From Portunus trituberculatus (Eukaryota > Arthropoda > Malacostraca > Decapoda > Portunidae): a DNA stretch of 64,000 bases. A model generated the notes under the pieces. The model ran no database searches. It had not been told where the DNA came from and saw only the letters and a list, made by a program, of their open reading frames with translations. Numbering within the stretch: position 1 is the first letter of the stretch; each line of letters begins with the position of its first letter. The DNA is taken from positions 393,130 through 457,129 of the forward strand of contig NC_059259.1 of assembly GCF_017591435.1 (NCBI RefSeq). Reading direction: 5' to 3'. The position numbers and the translations under genes were made by a program. This document shows positions 1 to 64,000 of the stretch, piece after piece.

Positions 1-660
1 TGATGGATTAGCAAGATTTATAGTTTGTCACTAGGGAAGCTCATGAAAACCCAGCTAGTTGTCTCTGTGGCCTTGAAATAATAGTGTGGTGAGAGCAAGG
101 CGTTTTTAAAGTGGTTTTTTTTCTTCCTGGTGATAGATTAGCAAGATTTCTAGTTTATATGAAGGAAAACTCTTGAAAACCTTGCTAGTTGTCTCGGGAC
201 TAAAAATTGTCGTGGTGAGCGAGCAAGACGTTTTTAAGGGTGTGTTTATGGTTCTGGTGATAGATGAGCAGGATTTCTAGTGTATCGTTAGGAGAAACTG
301 TCTTGTAATTGTAAACCTTGCTAGTTGTCTCGGGACTTGAAAAATTGTTGTGGTGAAGAAGCAAGGCGTTTTTAATAGTGTTTTTATGGTTATGGTGATG
401 GATTAGCGGAGATTTCTAGTTTGTCATAAGGAGAAACTGTCTTAATTCTGCTAATCGTTTCTGAGGACTTGAAAAATTGTCGTGGTGAGAGCAAAGCGTT
501 TTTTTTTTTTTTTTAGGGCGTTTTTATGGTTCTGGTGAAGGATTAGCAAGGTTTCTAGTTTGTCAAAAGGAGAAACTGCCATGAAAACCTTGTTAGTTGT
601 CTGTGTGGCCTTGAAAAATTGCCGTGGTTAGATAGCAAGGCGTTTCTGAATATGGCCTTT
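1..660 (+). repeat. Satellite A, about five tandem units of ~125-145 bp
   Basis: Units start near 1, 129, 255, 394 and 532 with the phrase gatagattagcaagatttct. Each ends with tgaaaaattgtcgtggtgag, gcaaggcgtttttaa and ttatggttctggtga. Copies differ by about 10-20% with small indels. Related arrays occur at 20050-20720 (same strand) and 33905-34135 (opposite strand). Confidence 0.85.
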
Positions 661-794
661 TAAACCTCGTAAATATTCGCTCTACTTTTTTTTTTCTATC
701 ACTTTTTTTTTCTTTTTCTTTTTCCCCGTTTCACAGCCATAAATCACGGTTCACTATTCATTGTTCACCATACATAACGTTTCAGAATCTCTCT

Positions 795-1435
795 TGAACT
801 CCTTCGATACCATGACGCGTTTCCATATTCATTCTTTTGACTGGTGACTTCATACAGCTTCAGAAATTTATGTGGGGTGAATTGAAATAGTAAAGACTAT
901 GGCCATTAATCTTCTGCCCTCCATAGACCCTTCCTAATGTCAATAAAATGGTCGATTCACACCCACATTCGTAGAAATGCGTCCCAGGTTTGACCCCTTC
1001 AGTACCAGGACGCGTTTCTATATTCATTCTGGTCAGTATTTAGCGATTTTATACAACTTCAGAAATTTATGTCGTGGATTGAAATAGTGAAGACTGGCCA
1101 TTAATCTTCTGACCTGCATAGACCCTTCCTACCCTTCATTGACCCTTCCTAATGTCAATAAAATGGGCTAATCACACCCACACACACGGTAGAAATGCAT
1201 CCCAGTACTGCCCACTGTTCATGGTATACAAGGTTCCAGGCCATGAATCTTGTACTGCCCACTGTTCACGGTATACAAGGTTCCAGGCCATGAATCTTGT
1301 ACCTTCCATAGACCCAAATGTTAATAAAATGGTCTAATCAGCAGATCAAACAGTGAATTACACACACACACGGTTCCAGTACTGAAGGGCCTTAGAACAT
1401 CACTGCCCCCTGTTCACGGTATACAAGGTTCAATA
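795..1435. mobile_element. Degenerate cluster of TTAA-MITE copies
   Basis: Several partial, head-to-tail copies of the ~210-bp element defined at 34238-34447. Recognisable phrases are ttcagtaccaggacgcgttt, ccatagacccttcctaatgt and caataaaatgg. A ~48-bp internal stretch (cccactgttca.ggtatacaaggttcc) is locally duplicated. No intact ends. Confidence 0.7.
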
Positions 1436-1623
1436 ATATCTCTGTTTTGATGTCTTCCCTACAAACATTCGTCACTACAGTATTTTGTTCCTAATGTTGA
1501 TTTTTATTACTTGTATTGTTGTTTGTGTTTCTTTGTGTCTGTTGTACTTCATTACTTTAAACACTTCACTGCTTTATCAACACTAATGACGGCTATTATT
1601 AGACATGGCGTCATAAGGACCAC

Positions 1624-1626
<3 letters not shown>

Positions 1627-1666
<40 letters not shown>

Positions 1667-1739
1667 GAAGATTCTCGAGAGTTGAAGGGAGGAGATAGCG
1701 AGGCGGAGGGAGACAAGAGATAAAACGCAGTGTCACAAC

Positions 1740-1818
<79 letters not shown>

Positions 1819-1993
1819 GATTTATTATTTTTCTTTCGCAGTTTTTTTTTTTTATTATTCCTCCTCCTCCTCCTCCTCCTCCTCCTCCTCCTCCTCCTCC
1901 TCCTCCTCCAAGCTACATTTCTTTTATTTCTTTGAGTTCCATCTTCTTAATTAATCCTTCTCTCCTTTTCCTTTACTACCTTAATTATTCTTG

Positions 1994-2074
<81 letters not shown>

Positions 2075-2109
2075 CGCTCAAAATTTTACTGTTATCTTTA
2101 CTCTTTTCA

Positions 2110-2181
<72 letters not shown>
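1627..2181. repeat. Microsatellite cluster: (GA), (TC), (TCC), (GT), (CA)
   Basis: (GA)18 at 1627-1662, (TC)36 at 1743-1814, (TCC)~16 at 1861-1910, (GT)38 at 1998-2073 and (CA)35 at 2111-2181. The (GT) and (CA) arrays are inverted with respect to each other with a 37-bp spacer, so a long hairpin is possible. 1436-1626 holds nothing recognisable. Confidence 0.95.
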
Positions 2182-2182
<1 letters not shown>

Positions 2183-2235
2183 AATTCTCGTTTCTTTGTC
2201 TTATTCTCTTTCTTCGTATTCTACTTTTTAAAAAT

Positions 2236-3335
2236 ATTTGTTTTTGTCTTGCTTTCCTCCCTCCCTCCTTTTCTTCCTTCCTCTTTCTTCTCTTATTCTT
2301 CTCTTCCTTCTTCCTCTCTTCCTCTCCTCTTTATCTTCCTTCCTCTCTTCCTCTCCTTATCTTCCTCTCCCTTCCTCACCTCTTTTATCTTCCTTCTTCC
2401 TCTCCTCATTATCTTCCTCCTTCCTCTTCTCTAACTTCCTCCTTCCTCTCCTCTTTATCTTCCTTCTTCCTCTTCTCTTTATCTTCCTTCCTCTCCTTTT
2501 TATCTTCCTTCTTCCTCTCATCTTTATCTTCCTTCTTCCTCTCCTCTCTCATTCTTTCTCTTCCATGTTTCATATTTCTTTAATTTTTCATATATTATTT
2601 CTTTCATGTTTCGTTACTTTGATAGTTTTTCTTTTTTTCTTATTCTTTTTCCTTTTCAATTTTTCTTCCTTTTCCATTATTCAAGTCTGGTCAAATTTCT
2701 CGTTTTCTTTCATTTTTCTTTTTTTCTTTTTTTTCATCTTTTGGTAATTGTTTTCTTTTCTTTTCCTTTTTTTCCTTTTTCTTCCCATTATTCAAGTACT
2801 TTTGGTCAAATTTCTTTTTGTTTTCTTTAATTTTTCTCTTTATTTTTCATCTTTTTCTTTTCTCTTCCTTTTTTCTTTTTCCTTTTTCTTCTTTTTCTTT
2901 CCATTATTAAAGTACTTTTGGTTAAATTTCTCTTTTCTTTAATTTTCGTTTTTTTTTTTTTTTCATTTTTTTTTCTTTTTCCTTTTTTTTCTTCCATTAT
3001 TCAAGTAGTTTTTATCTTATTTTTCTATTAATTTTTCTTTTTCTTATTTTTCATCTTGTCATTATTTTTCTTATCTCTATTTTCTTTTTTGATCTCCAGT
3101 TTTTATTATCATCAGCAGTTTTTCTTTAATTTTCCTCTTTATTTCTGTCATTGTCTTGTGTAAATATTGCTGGTGTTGTGTCTTTTTTCATATTGTCTTT
3201 ATTTTCTTATCTATCTATTTTCTTCTTATCTCCAGTTTTTGTTCAGTTTTCCTCTTTTATCTCTGTTGTCATTGTCTTGTCTTGTCTAAATATTGGAGGT
3301 CTTTGTGTTTCCTGTATCCGTATGACTTGTGGCTC
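2236..3335 (+). repeat. Pyrimidine-rich low-complexity tract
   Basis: About 1.1 kb almost purely T and C on the plus strand (ttcctccttcctctcctctt and variants), turning T-rich after 2580. Within it a ~120-bp unit recurs (ccattattcaagtacttttgg at about 2675, 2787, 2902 and 2994). Open frames here encode only Phe/Leu/Ser and are not genes. Confidence 0.85.
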
Positions 3336-3339
3336 AGTT

Positions 3340-4150
3340 TTCCTCTGCTGTGCGAGTTTGTGTTGATAAAAGTTACGTTTCTTTGTGTTTCTCTCGTCTA
3401 TTTAACTTTTTGTCATCCATTTCTGCCTCTTGTCATCCATTTGTCACTTTTTTGTCATCCATCTCTCGCTGTTTGTTATTTCACTTTTTGTTCACTTTCA
3501 CTAAATCTGTTGATAAAATTTCCGTTTCTTTGTGTTTCTCTTGTCTATTTAACTTTTTGTCATCCATTTGTCACTTTTTTTGTCATCCATCTCTCACCGT
3601 TTGTTATTCCATTAAGTTTTGTTCACTGACTAATTCTGTTGATAAAAGTTACGTTTCTCGTTTTCTTTCGTCAATTTGTAACGTCATCCATCTGTCACTT
3701 TTTTTGCTTTCCCACTCTTGTTATTTACGTTTCTCTATTTCTGTGTTTCGTTTATTTGTAGTTTTTGTCATCCATCTCACGTTTTTGTTATCCATTTGTC
3801 ACTATTAATGTTACCCTGTGTTTCTCTCGTCTGTTTGTAACTTCTCGTCCATCTGTCACGTTTTTGTCATCCATCTCTCATCGTTTGTTATTCCACTTTT
3901 TTTTTTTTTTTGTTCACTTTCACTCATTGTGTTGATAGTTAACGTTTCTCTGTTTCTCTTTTTCTCTCGTCTATTTGTAACTTATTGACATTCATTTCTG
4001 TCACTTTTTTGTCATCCATCTCTCACCATTTGTTATTCCACTGTTTTTTTTTTTTTTTGTTCATTTTCACTCATTGTGTTGATAAAATGTTTCTCGGTTT
4101 CCTATTTGTAACTTGTATGTCATCCATCTCTCAGTTATTCCATTGATTTT
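3340..4150 (+). repeat. Tandem repeat, ~125-bp unit, about six copies
   Basis: Unit contains ttgtcatccatctctcaccg, tttgttattccac, ttcactttcactaattctgt, and tgataaaagttacgtttc. Copies vary in length through T-run expansion. No coding potential. Confidence 0.8.
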
Positions 4151-4154
4151 GTCC

Positions 4155-4735
4155 ATCTTTGCTCAGTTTTCCATTCTTGTCTATTTTCCTACATTATCTT
4201 CCTTCTATAAATGTTGGTAATGTTTGTTTATCTATCTCATCTTTATCCCTATTTCTTCATTTCGTCTTTAATTTTTCTACTTTTGTTGTATTTCATTTTG
4301 GCAGTTTTGTTAATGTTGTCTTTTATCAATTATCTATCCTTATCTGTTTATTTTCCTACATTATCTTTCTTCTTTAAATGTTGCTGATGTTTCTGTTTTT
4401 ATCTATCTAATCTCTCTCACTATTTCTTATCTTTCTTTAAATTTTGGTAGTTTTGTTGATGTTCGTCTTTTATCAATTATCCATCTTTATCTGTTTATTT
4501 TCCTATACTCTTATGCTAATGTTTATCAGTTTTATTCTATCTCTTCTCATTCCCATTTTCTTCCTCTCTTTTAATTTTGGTAGTGTTGTTAATGTCCATC
4601 ATTTATCAATTTTCCATCCATTTACTTTCATATGTTATTTTCCTCCATAAATGTTGCTAATGTTCCTCAGTTTCTATCTATTATCTCTCCCATTTCTTTG
4701 CCTCGCATTCTTTTAATTTTGTTAGTTTGTTAATC
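4155..4735 (+). repeat. Tandem repeat, ~165-bp unit, about three copies
   Basis: Units share tttcctacattatctt, ataaatgttg.taatgtt, tctatctcatc, ttttaattttggtagttttg and tcttttatcaattatc. No coding potential. It follows directly from the preceding satellite and is similarly T-rich. Confidence 0.75.
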
Positions 4736-5190
4736 CCTTTAGTACTGGGACACATTTTTGTCTTGATTTGTGTACCATTAGACCATTTTATTGACATTAG
4801 GAAGGGTCTATGGAGGTCAGAAGATTAATGGCCACAGTCTTCACTAATTTTAATCCCTTTGGTACTGGGACACATTTTTACCACATTAGACCATTTTATT
4901 AACATTAGGAAGGGTCTATGGAGGTCAGAAGATTAATGGCAACAGTCGGTACTGGGACACATTTTTGTCTTGAGATTTGTGTACCATTAGACCATTTTGT
5001 TGACATTACGAAGGGTCTATGGAGGTCAGAAGATAATGACCAGTTTTCAGTCATTTTAATCCCTTCAGTACTGGGACACATTTTTACCTGAGATTTGTGT
5101 ACCATTAGACCATTTTATTGACATTACGAAGGGTCTATAATGGTCAGAAGATTAATGGCCACACTCCTCACTATCTTAATCCCCGACATA
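4736..5190 (-). mobile_element. Array of TTAA-MITE right halves
   Basis: About four successive copies of the segment with cccttcagtactgggacaca at one end, cattagaccattttattgac and agaagattaatggccacagt at the other. The spacing of ~100 bp suggests tandem amplification of half an element. 5191-5440 holds nothing recognisable apart from a T-run at 5368-5386. Confidence 0.75.
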
Positions 5191-5439
5191 GTATTTTTTT
5201 TATTTGTTGATTCACTTATCTGGTGAACATTGAGGTTATCTCTATCACCACCAAAGCTTTCTCTTATTCACTGTTCTTCATTGTTCATCTCTACTGGTAA
5301 GTCATTCAGTTGCTTGTTACATATTGCATACTACTTCACATTTCTTACTTTATTTATTTACTTATTTTTTTTTTTTTTTTTTTTTTCAACCTTACCAATG
5401 TTTATAGGGTTTCTGTAATAGCTGATACAGACACACAAG

Positions 5440-6010
5440 CTTTTAATCAATACTTCACATTAATTCCGTCCAATGAAATACTTGAGCACTACAGAGGAAC
5501 CCAACAGACTACAGTCACACTTATTGCTCCCTGGAACTCTTTGAAACCCTGTAACAGTCTTCCTCACTATCCACTCCTGCTTCCTTGTTGCTGGCACACT
5601 CTGGACCTCTCTTCCTGCTTCTGTATTTTCAACTTCCTCTGACGACTTCATTTAAGAGGGAGGTTTCAAGACAGACTACAGTGACACTTATTGCTGCCTG
5701 GGACCCATTGAAACCCTTTAACAGTCCTCCCCACTGCTCACTTCTGCTTCCTTGTTGCTGGCACACTCTGGACCTCTCTGCCTGCTTCTGGATTTTCAAC
5801 ATATGACTTGACTTCACTTAAGAGGGAGGTTTCAAGACAGACTACAGTGACACTAATTGCTGCCTGGTACCCTGGGACCCTTTGAAACCCTGTAAAAGTC
5901 CTCCTCACTATTCACTCCTGCTTCCTTGTTGCTGGCACACTCTGGACCTCTCTGCCTGCTTCTGGATTTTCAACTTCCTATGATTTGACTTCATTTAAGA
6001 GGGAGGTTTC
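5440..6010 (+). repeat. Tandem array of Jockey-like LINE C-terminal fragment (~165-bp unit)
   Basis: About three and a half units, boundaries near 5650, 5815 and 6000. Plus-strand translation gives LWTSLPASGFSTSYDL...SFKREVSRL, the C-terminal end of the LINE at 52200-55850. So this is a retrotransposon piece amplified locally as a satellite. Confidence 0.75.
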
Positions 6011-6119
6011 AAGACTTTTATCCTTTTCTTTTGGCTAACTGTCGAACCTGCAAGGGAATTGGCAACTTAGTGGGTCTTTATTATCGTTTTACATTGCCCT
6101 TGGCCAGTTTTACCCTCTT

Positions 6120-6335
6120 AACATATAAAAACTTGTGATTGACTGTTGTAAGAGTTGGCTTGTAGTGTTCCTAATCCTCCCACACTGCTTACTGCCACCT
6201 CATCACATTGTTGCTGGTAACTTGAGACTTTTTGACTATTGTAAGAGTTGGCTTGTACTCTTTCTCCTCCCACACTTACTTACTGGCACCTCATCACTTT
6301 GTTGGCGGTAATTTGTCACTTTTTTAAGCCAGAGA
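6120..6335 (+). repeat. Direct duplication of ~105 bp
   Basis: Two copies share gactgttgtaagagttggct, tgta.t.ttcctcctcccacac and cttactg.cacctcatcaca. No further copies noticed. Confidence 0.65.
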
Positions 6336-6499
6336 GGCACTTGTCACTGTTGATAAGATTGACTGGCATGTAAGAGGGACTGCCATGATATCCCTCCCCA
6401 CAACACACAAGCACTTATTGCATAACGTGTTTTTAAGCAAGGACAACTAAATTCTGAAGGAGAAAAACACCCACTTCAGTACTTGTTCCCAAAAAGGCT

Positions 6500-7190
6500 G
6501 CTGAATAGAAAGGAATAGAAAGGTCAGGTTACAGAGGATGAGTGTTAAAACCTCCCTCTTCAAGGAATTTGTCATAGGAAGGTGGAAATACTGAAGCAGG
6601 CAGGGAGTTCCAGAGTTTACCCAAGAAAGGGATGAATGATTGAGAGAACTGGACAGAATAGTGGGAAATGATTGAGAGTACTGGTTAACTCTTGCATTTG
6701 AGAGGTGGACAGAGTAGGGGTGAATGATTGAGACTACTGGTTAACTCTTACATTGGAGAGTTGGACATAGTGGTGAATGATTGAGAGTACTGGTTAACTT
6801 GCATTTGAGAGGTGGACAGAATAGTAGTGAATGATTGAGAGTACGGGTTAACTCTTGCACTAGAGAGGTGGACAGAATAGGGGTGAGTGATTGAGAGTAC
6901 TGGTTAACTCTTGCATTTGAGAGCTGGACAGAGTAGCAGTGATTGACAGAGACAACTCGTTAACTCTTGCACTAGAGAGGTGGACAGAATAGGGTTTGAG
7001 AGGAAGAAGAAAGTGGAGGAGGGGAGGAAGGAAGACTTGCAGTTAGCAAGATCAAAGGAGGAGTGCTGACCAGGGGGCAACAAAAACTGGAGGGGGAAAT
7101 AATAATAATAATGATAATTTTGAAATGGCATTTGAAGGCTAAAGATTGTTTGAAGATGCTGAGAATGTGACTTAAGTGGAGGATTCATGA
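6500..7190 (-). repeat. Jockey-like LINE 3' fragment with internal ~60-bp tandem units
   Basis: Matches the 3' region of the LINE at 52200-52600 (cagggagttccagagtttac, gggatgaatgattgagagta). Between 6640 and 7000 the unit gattgagagtactggttaac...gaggtggacagaatag is repeated about six times. An AAT tract lies at 7088-7105. Confidence 0.75.
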
Positions 7191-7194
7191 GTAA

Positions 7195-7203
7195 TTGTTG
7201 TTG

Positions 7204-7264
<61 letters not shown>

Positions 7265-7300
7265 TGTTATTATCATCATCATCATCATCATCATCATCAG
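7195..7300 (+). repeat. (TTA)n/(ATC)n compound microsatellite
   Basis: (GTT)4, then about (ATT)18, then (ATC)8-9. 7301-7500 is unique-looking with no gene. 7500-7700 contains a ~110-bp direct duplication (gtgtctctaccaaata and ctccctcctgtccagctcac twice). Confidence 0.9.
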
Positions 7301-7730
7301 ACTAGAGAAGACCGTTTAGTGCAAAAGAGGAAAGAGTCTTGCTTTGCCTGCCGCTAGTGTTACTTTGGTCTACTTGTACGTTGATATTTACCGTTGAAAA
7401 TGACGAACAATTGCACGTCAGTACCACACACCTATGCACTACACAAGGCAGGGCTGTTTGGGAAGGAGTGCGACAGTGGTGCATTTATTAAACATTGATA
7501 TTTCGGTGAATTATACCTGAAACAGCCACCAATGGTCATGTGTCTCTACCAAATAAACAAGGCAGTGCTCCCTCCTGTCCAGCTCACACCAATAAACACT
7601 AATACTGCATGCACCACCACTGATCATGTGTCTCTACCAAATACCTGTACATAACACACAAGGCGATGCTCCCTCCTGTCCAGCTCACACCAATAAGAAC
7701 ACTGTCATGTATCTTTTACTAGACAGATTC

Positions 7731-7944
7731 TGAATCCCTTCAACACTGGGACGCATTTTTATCGTGAGATTTGGGTGTTATTAGACATTTTTATTTACAT
7801 TAGCAAGGTTCAATAGACATCAGCAGCTTAGTAGTCCAGAATCTTCACTATTTTAATTCCTACATGAGTTTCTGAAGCTGTATAGAATTGCCTAATGGTT
7901 ACCACACTAAATATGAAGATGTGTCGTGGAACTGAGGGAGTTAA
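7731..7944 (-). mobile_element. TTAA-MITE copy
   Basis: Full-length degraded copy of the ~210-bp family. The ends cccttcaacactgggacgca and tgtgtcgtggaactgaggga are inverted relatives. It is flanked by tgaa on the left (decayed TTAA) and ttaa on the right. Confidence 0.7.
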
Positions 7945-8080
7945 TGTTCTTGCTTGCCCTGAGTTTGTGGCATTTTTACTTATTTATTTATTACCCATGT
8001 CTTTTTTAAGATTCACATTTGTTTCGTGAGGAAATGTAAGTTGTAAGGTTTTATTACTAGGATAATCCATAATTTGTGTA

Positions 8081-8307
8081 CACAGGTAACTCGATTTACG
8101 TGTTTAATTTTTTTTTGTCAATACGTGACTGAAAAAATCTTATACATGTAATTAATCAAATTTGCAAGATTGGTTTGCTTATACACGATTTGGACCACAT
8201 CCCGCATCCCACCTATTGTTTCTTATGAGTTACAAATTTGTTTTACGCGAATTTTGAAATATGCGATGCCTCTTGGAACGCATCTATCATGTCAATCGAG
8301 TTACTTG
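8081..8307. mobile_element. Short TA-flanked inverted-repeat element, pogo/mariner type
   Basis: About 227 bp bounded by TA on both sides. The left end cacaggtaactcgatttacg and the right end, read on the other strand, caagtaactcgattgacatg form imperfect terminal inverted repeats. No transposase inside, so non-autonomous. The TIR start CAGGTAACTCG is of the kind seen in pogo/Tigger relatives (family knowledge). Confidence 0.65.
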
Positions 8308-8465
8308 TATTTTTGTGTGTGTGTGGACATGGCATCTGTGTTTTTGTTTTATGCTCATATTGTAAACACTGTATTTCCATTTTGTCGAGTCTGTGTTTGC
8401 AGGGGACCAGGTTAGTTTGGGTCAGTGGTCTAGGGGTTTAACTCACTGCCTGACCTAACATGTCT

Positions 8466-8675
8466 TCAAGTGTGTGTGTATTTACCTAGTTGTAGTTTTA
8501 CAGGGCCTGGGCTTTATGCTCATGTGGCCCCATCTCCATATCTACACTTATCTAATTTCTCTTTAAAACTATGCACACTTGTTGCTGTCACCACTTCTTC
8601 ACTCAGACTGTTCCACGTCTCAACACATCTTTGCGGGAAACTGTATTTTTTTTATATCTCTTAGACATCATCCTG
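8466..8675 (-). mobile_element. CR1-like LINE 3' end fragment
   Basis: Starts with gtgtgtgtatttacctagtt, then tttacagggcctgggcttta and ccatctccatatctacactt, the recurrent 3' end of the CR1-like family. The minus strand translates to the C-terminal WN-x-L...F-x-L-D motif region. It lies ~80 bp upstream of BicC exon 1. Confidence 0.85.
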
Positions 8676-8754
8676 TGTGTGTGTGAGTGAGTGAGTGTGT
8701 GCAGGGTGTGGGGTAAGCACTGACCACCAAGCACTGAGCATGTGTGTGTTGCAG

Positions 8755-62939
<54,185 letters not shown>

Positions 62940-62976
62940 GATGACAATGGATCGACACACTTCACTACATCTGTTT

Positions 62977-63016
<40 letters not shown>

Positions 63017-63953
63017 GGTGGTGGTGGTGGTGGTGGTGTTACCCTGGGAATACTAACACTTCTTTACTAACTCCACAAGCATCCATTCACTTCATGTCTG
63101 TTTCCTGCCACTGTTACTCCTGTTACTCTTAGACTCATCCTTGTGCTTCTATAACTGCTTCATCTTGCACTACAGTGTGTTTGTAATGTTGCTTGTGTCC
63201 TTCGTATCCACTACTGGTGCTTCTACTAGGGAGCTCTACTATGGTTAGGTTTGTTCCTTACTTTGCTAGTTTTGTTGGTCGGTCCTGCTGTCGTTACTAT
63301 TGCCATTACAACTACTACTGTTACATCCGTCCCACTGCTGCTACTCCTATTGCTGGTGCCTTCATTACTACTATTACTACAACAAAAACCACCACTACTA
63401 ATATTCCATCCATCAGTGGTGCTTTACAACTACTACTATTATGATTGCATACATTTGTCTTCATTACTACTACTCATTTTACTATTGCTGGTGTTTTTGC
63501 TGTTACTGCATCAATGACTGTACTGGGAGTGGAAGTGTGGGTGGGCTGGGCTGGGCAGGGCAGGGAGGGAGGGTAGGTTAGACTGGGCTGGGCTGGGAGG
63601 GAAGGGAAGGGACAGACAGATAGACACGGAAGAAGACCAATGCGTTGAAAGTGTATTTTTTTATAGGATAACTCTAGGATACATTTTTTTTTTCTTTGAC
63701 GCTACTAATAGACCGGGAGGAAGTACTTAAGAGGGCCACCCTGCAGTGCGCCCCAACCTGTGAGTGGTGGTGAGGATGATTCGTCTAGTGGATTGAGCAT
63801 GTGGTTCGTTTGTTTTGTACGGTTTGACTGACACAATCCATGTCTTCAATAGGTAACCAACCCCATTCTGATGTGGCATGTCTGACTTAAGGAAGCCAAG
63901 ATTACTTTGACGATATATATATATTGTAAGGTTTCATGTGAACCTCGCTGTTG

Positions 63954-63984
<31 letters not shown>

Positions 63985-64000
63985 GAGGGTTGGCAAAATA
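62940..64000 (+). other. Predicted BicC 3' UTR and downstream DNA
   Basis: No coding exon recognised. It contains a (TAC)n/(TGG)n tract at 62980-63037, scattered trinucleotide-like tac/act sequence to 63480, a dense run of G-triplets at 63539-63573, and a (GT)n tract at 63957-63983. No AATAAA was seen before the window end, so the polyadenylation site is either variant or outside. Confidence 0.5.

Noticed and set aside
2236..4650. Phe/Leu/Ser-rich frames resembling membrane proteins
   Set aside because: They arise from T/C-rich low-complexity and satellite DNA, with no conserved motif.
1..8754. Promoter or first exon of BicC
   Set aside because: I saw no exon with the expected N-terminal KH sequence and no convincing promoter. 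The first exon in the window needs an upstream partner, but it cannot be placed from the sequence.

Overview
The window reads as nuclear genomic DNA of an arthropod, most likely a decapod crustacean. This is inferred from the encoded protein, the very dense dinucleotide microsatellites, the many non-LTR retrotransposons, and the tRNA-derived SINEs and MITEs. There are no prokaryotic operons, no rRNA genes and no CRISPR arrays. I could not run a database search, so the organism is an inference.

One host gene explains all the coding signal I trust: a plus-strand Bicaudal-C (BicC/BICC1) homologue. Its 5' end lies outside the window or was not recognised. Fifteen exons (8755..62939) join in one reading frame with GT/AG borders and matching phases. 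They give about 785 residues: a KH domain with a GKGG loop (exons 1-2), a KH-like module (exons 2-3), a second KH domain (exons 4-5), a further KH-like stretch (exons 6-7), a long Ser/Gly/Asn/Pro-rich linker (exons 7-13) holding the conserved WSGYGFSKSMP block, and a C-terminal SAM domain (exons 13-14). A sixteenth exon (29884..30084, phase 1-1) looks real and would add 67 residues. BicC proteins bind mRNAs, recruit deadenylase and polymerise through the SAM domain.

Nearly everything else is intronic repeat. Minus-strand CR1-like LINEs occur at 8.5-18 kb, 26 kb, 30-33 kb and 38.7-48 kb; the last stretch holds two nearly full-length two-ORF copies. Two Jockey-like LINE families are present: a copy at 10868..13880 with a clean SINE insertion, and one at 52200..55850 whose C-terminal fragments also lie in six other places. 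A pogo/Tigger-type DNA transposon (48329..51697) carries a nested LINE. Short non-autonomous DNA elements comprise a TTAA-flanked family with many copies, three TA-flanked elements with their own inverted repeats, and one hAT-like element with an 8-bp target duplication. There is a tRNA-Val-derived SINE near 61.8 kb, and many satellites, minisatellites and long (CT)n/(GT)n arrays.

The most unusual patterns concern how repeats sit relative to the splice sites. CR1 3' ends lie 20-29 nt downstream of three different BicC splice donors, and one donor is the first GT of the LINE-linked (GT)n tract. Thirteen of fourteen long CT/GA arrays have the pyrimidines on the sense strand, and several of them lie just upstream of 3' splice sites. 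I found no evidence of a new self-contained molecular system. The novelty here is in gene-repeat architecture.
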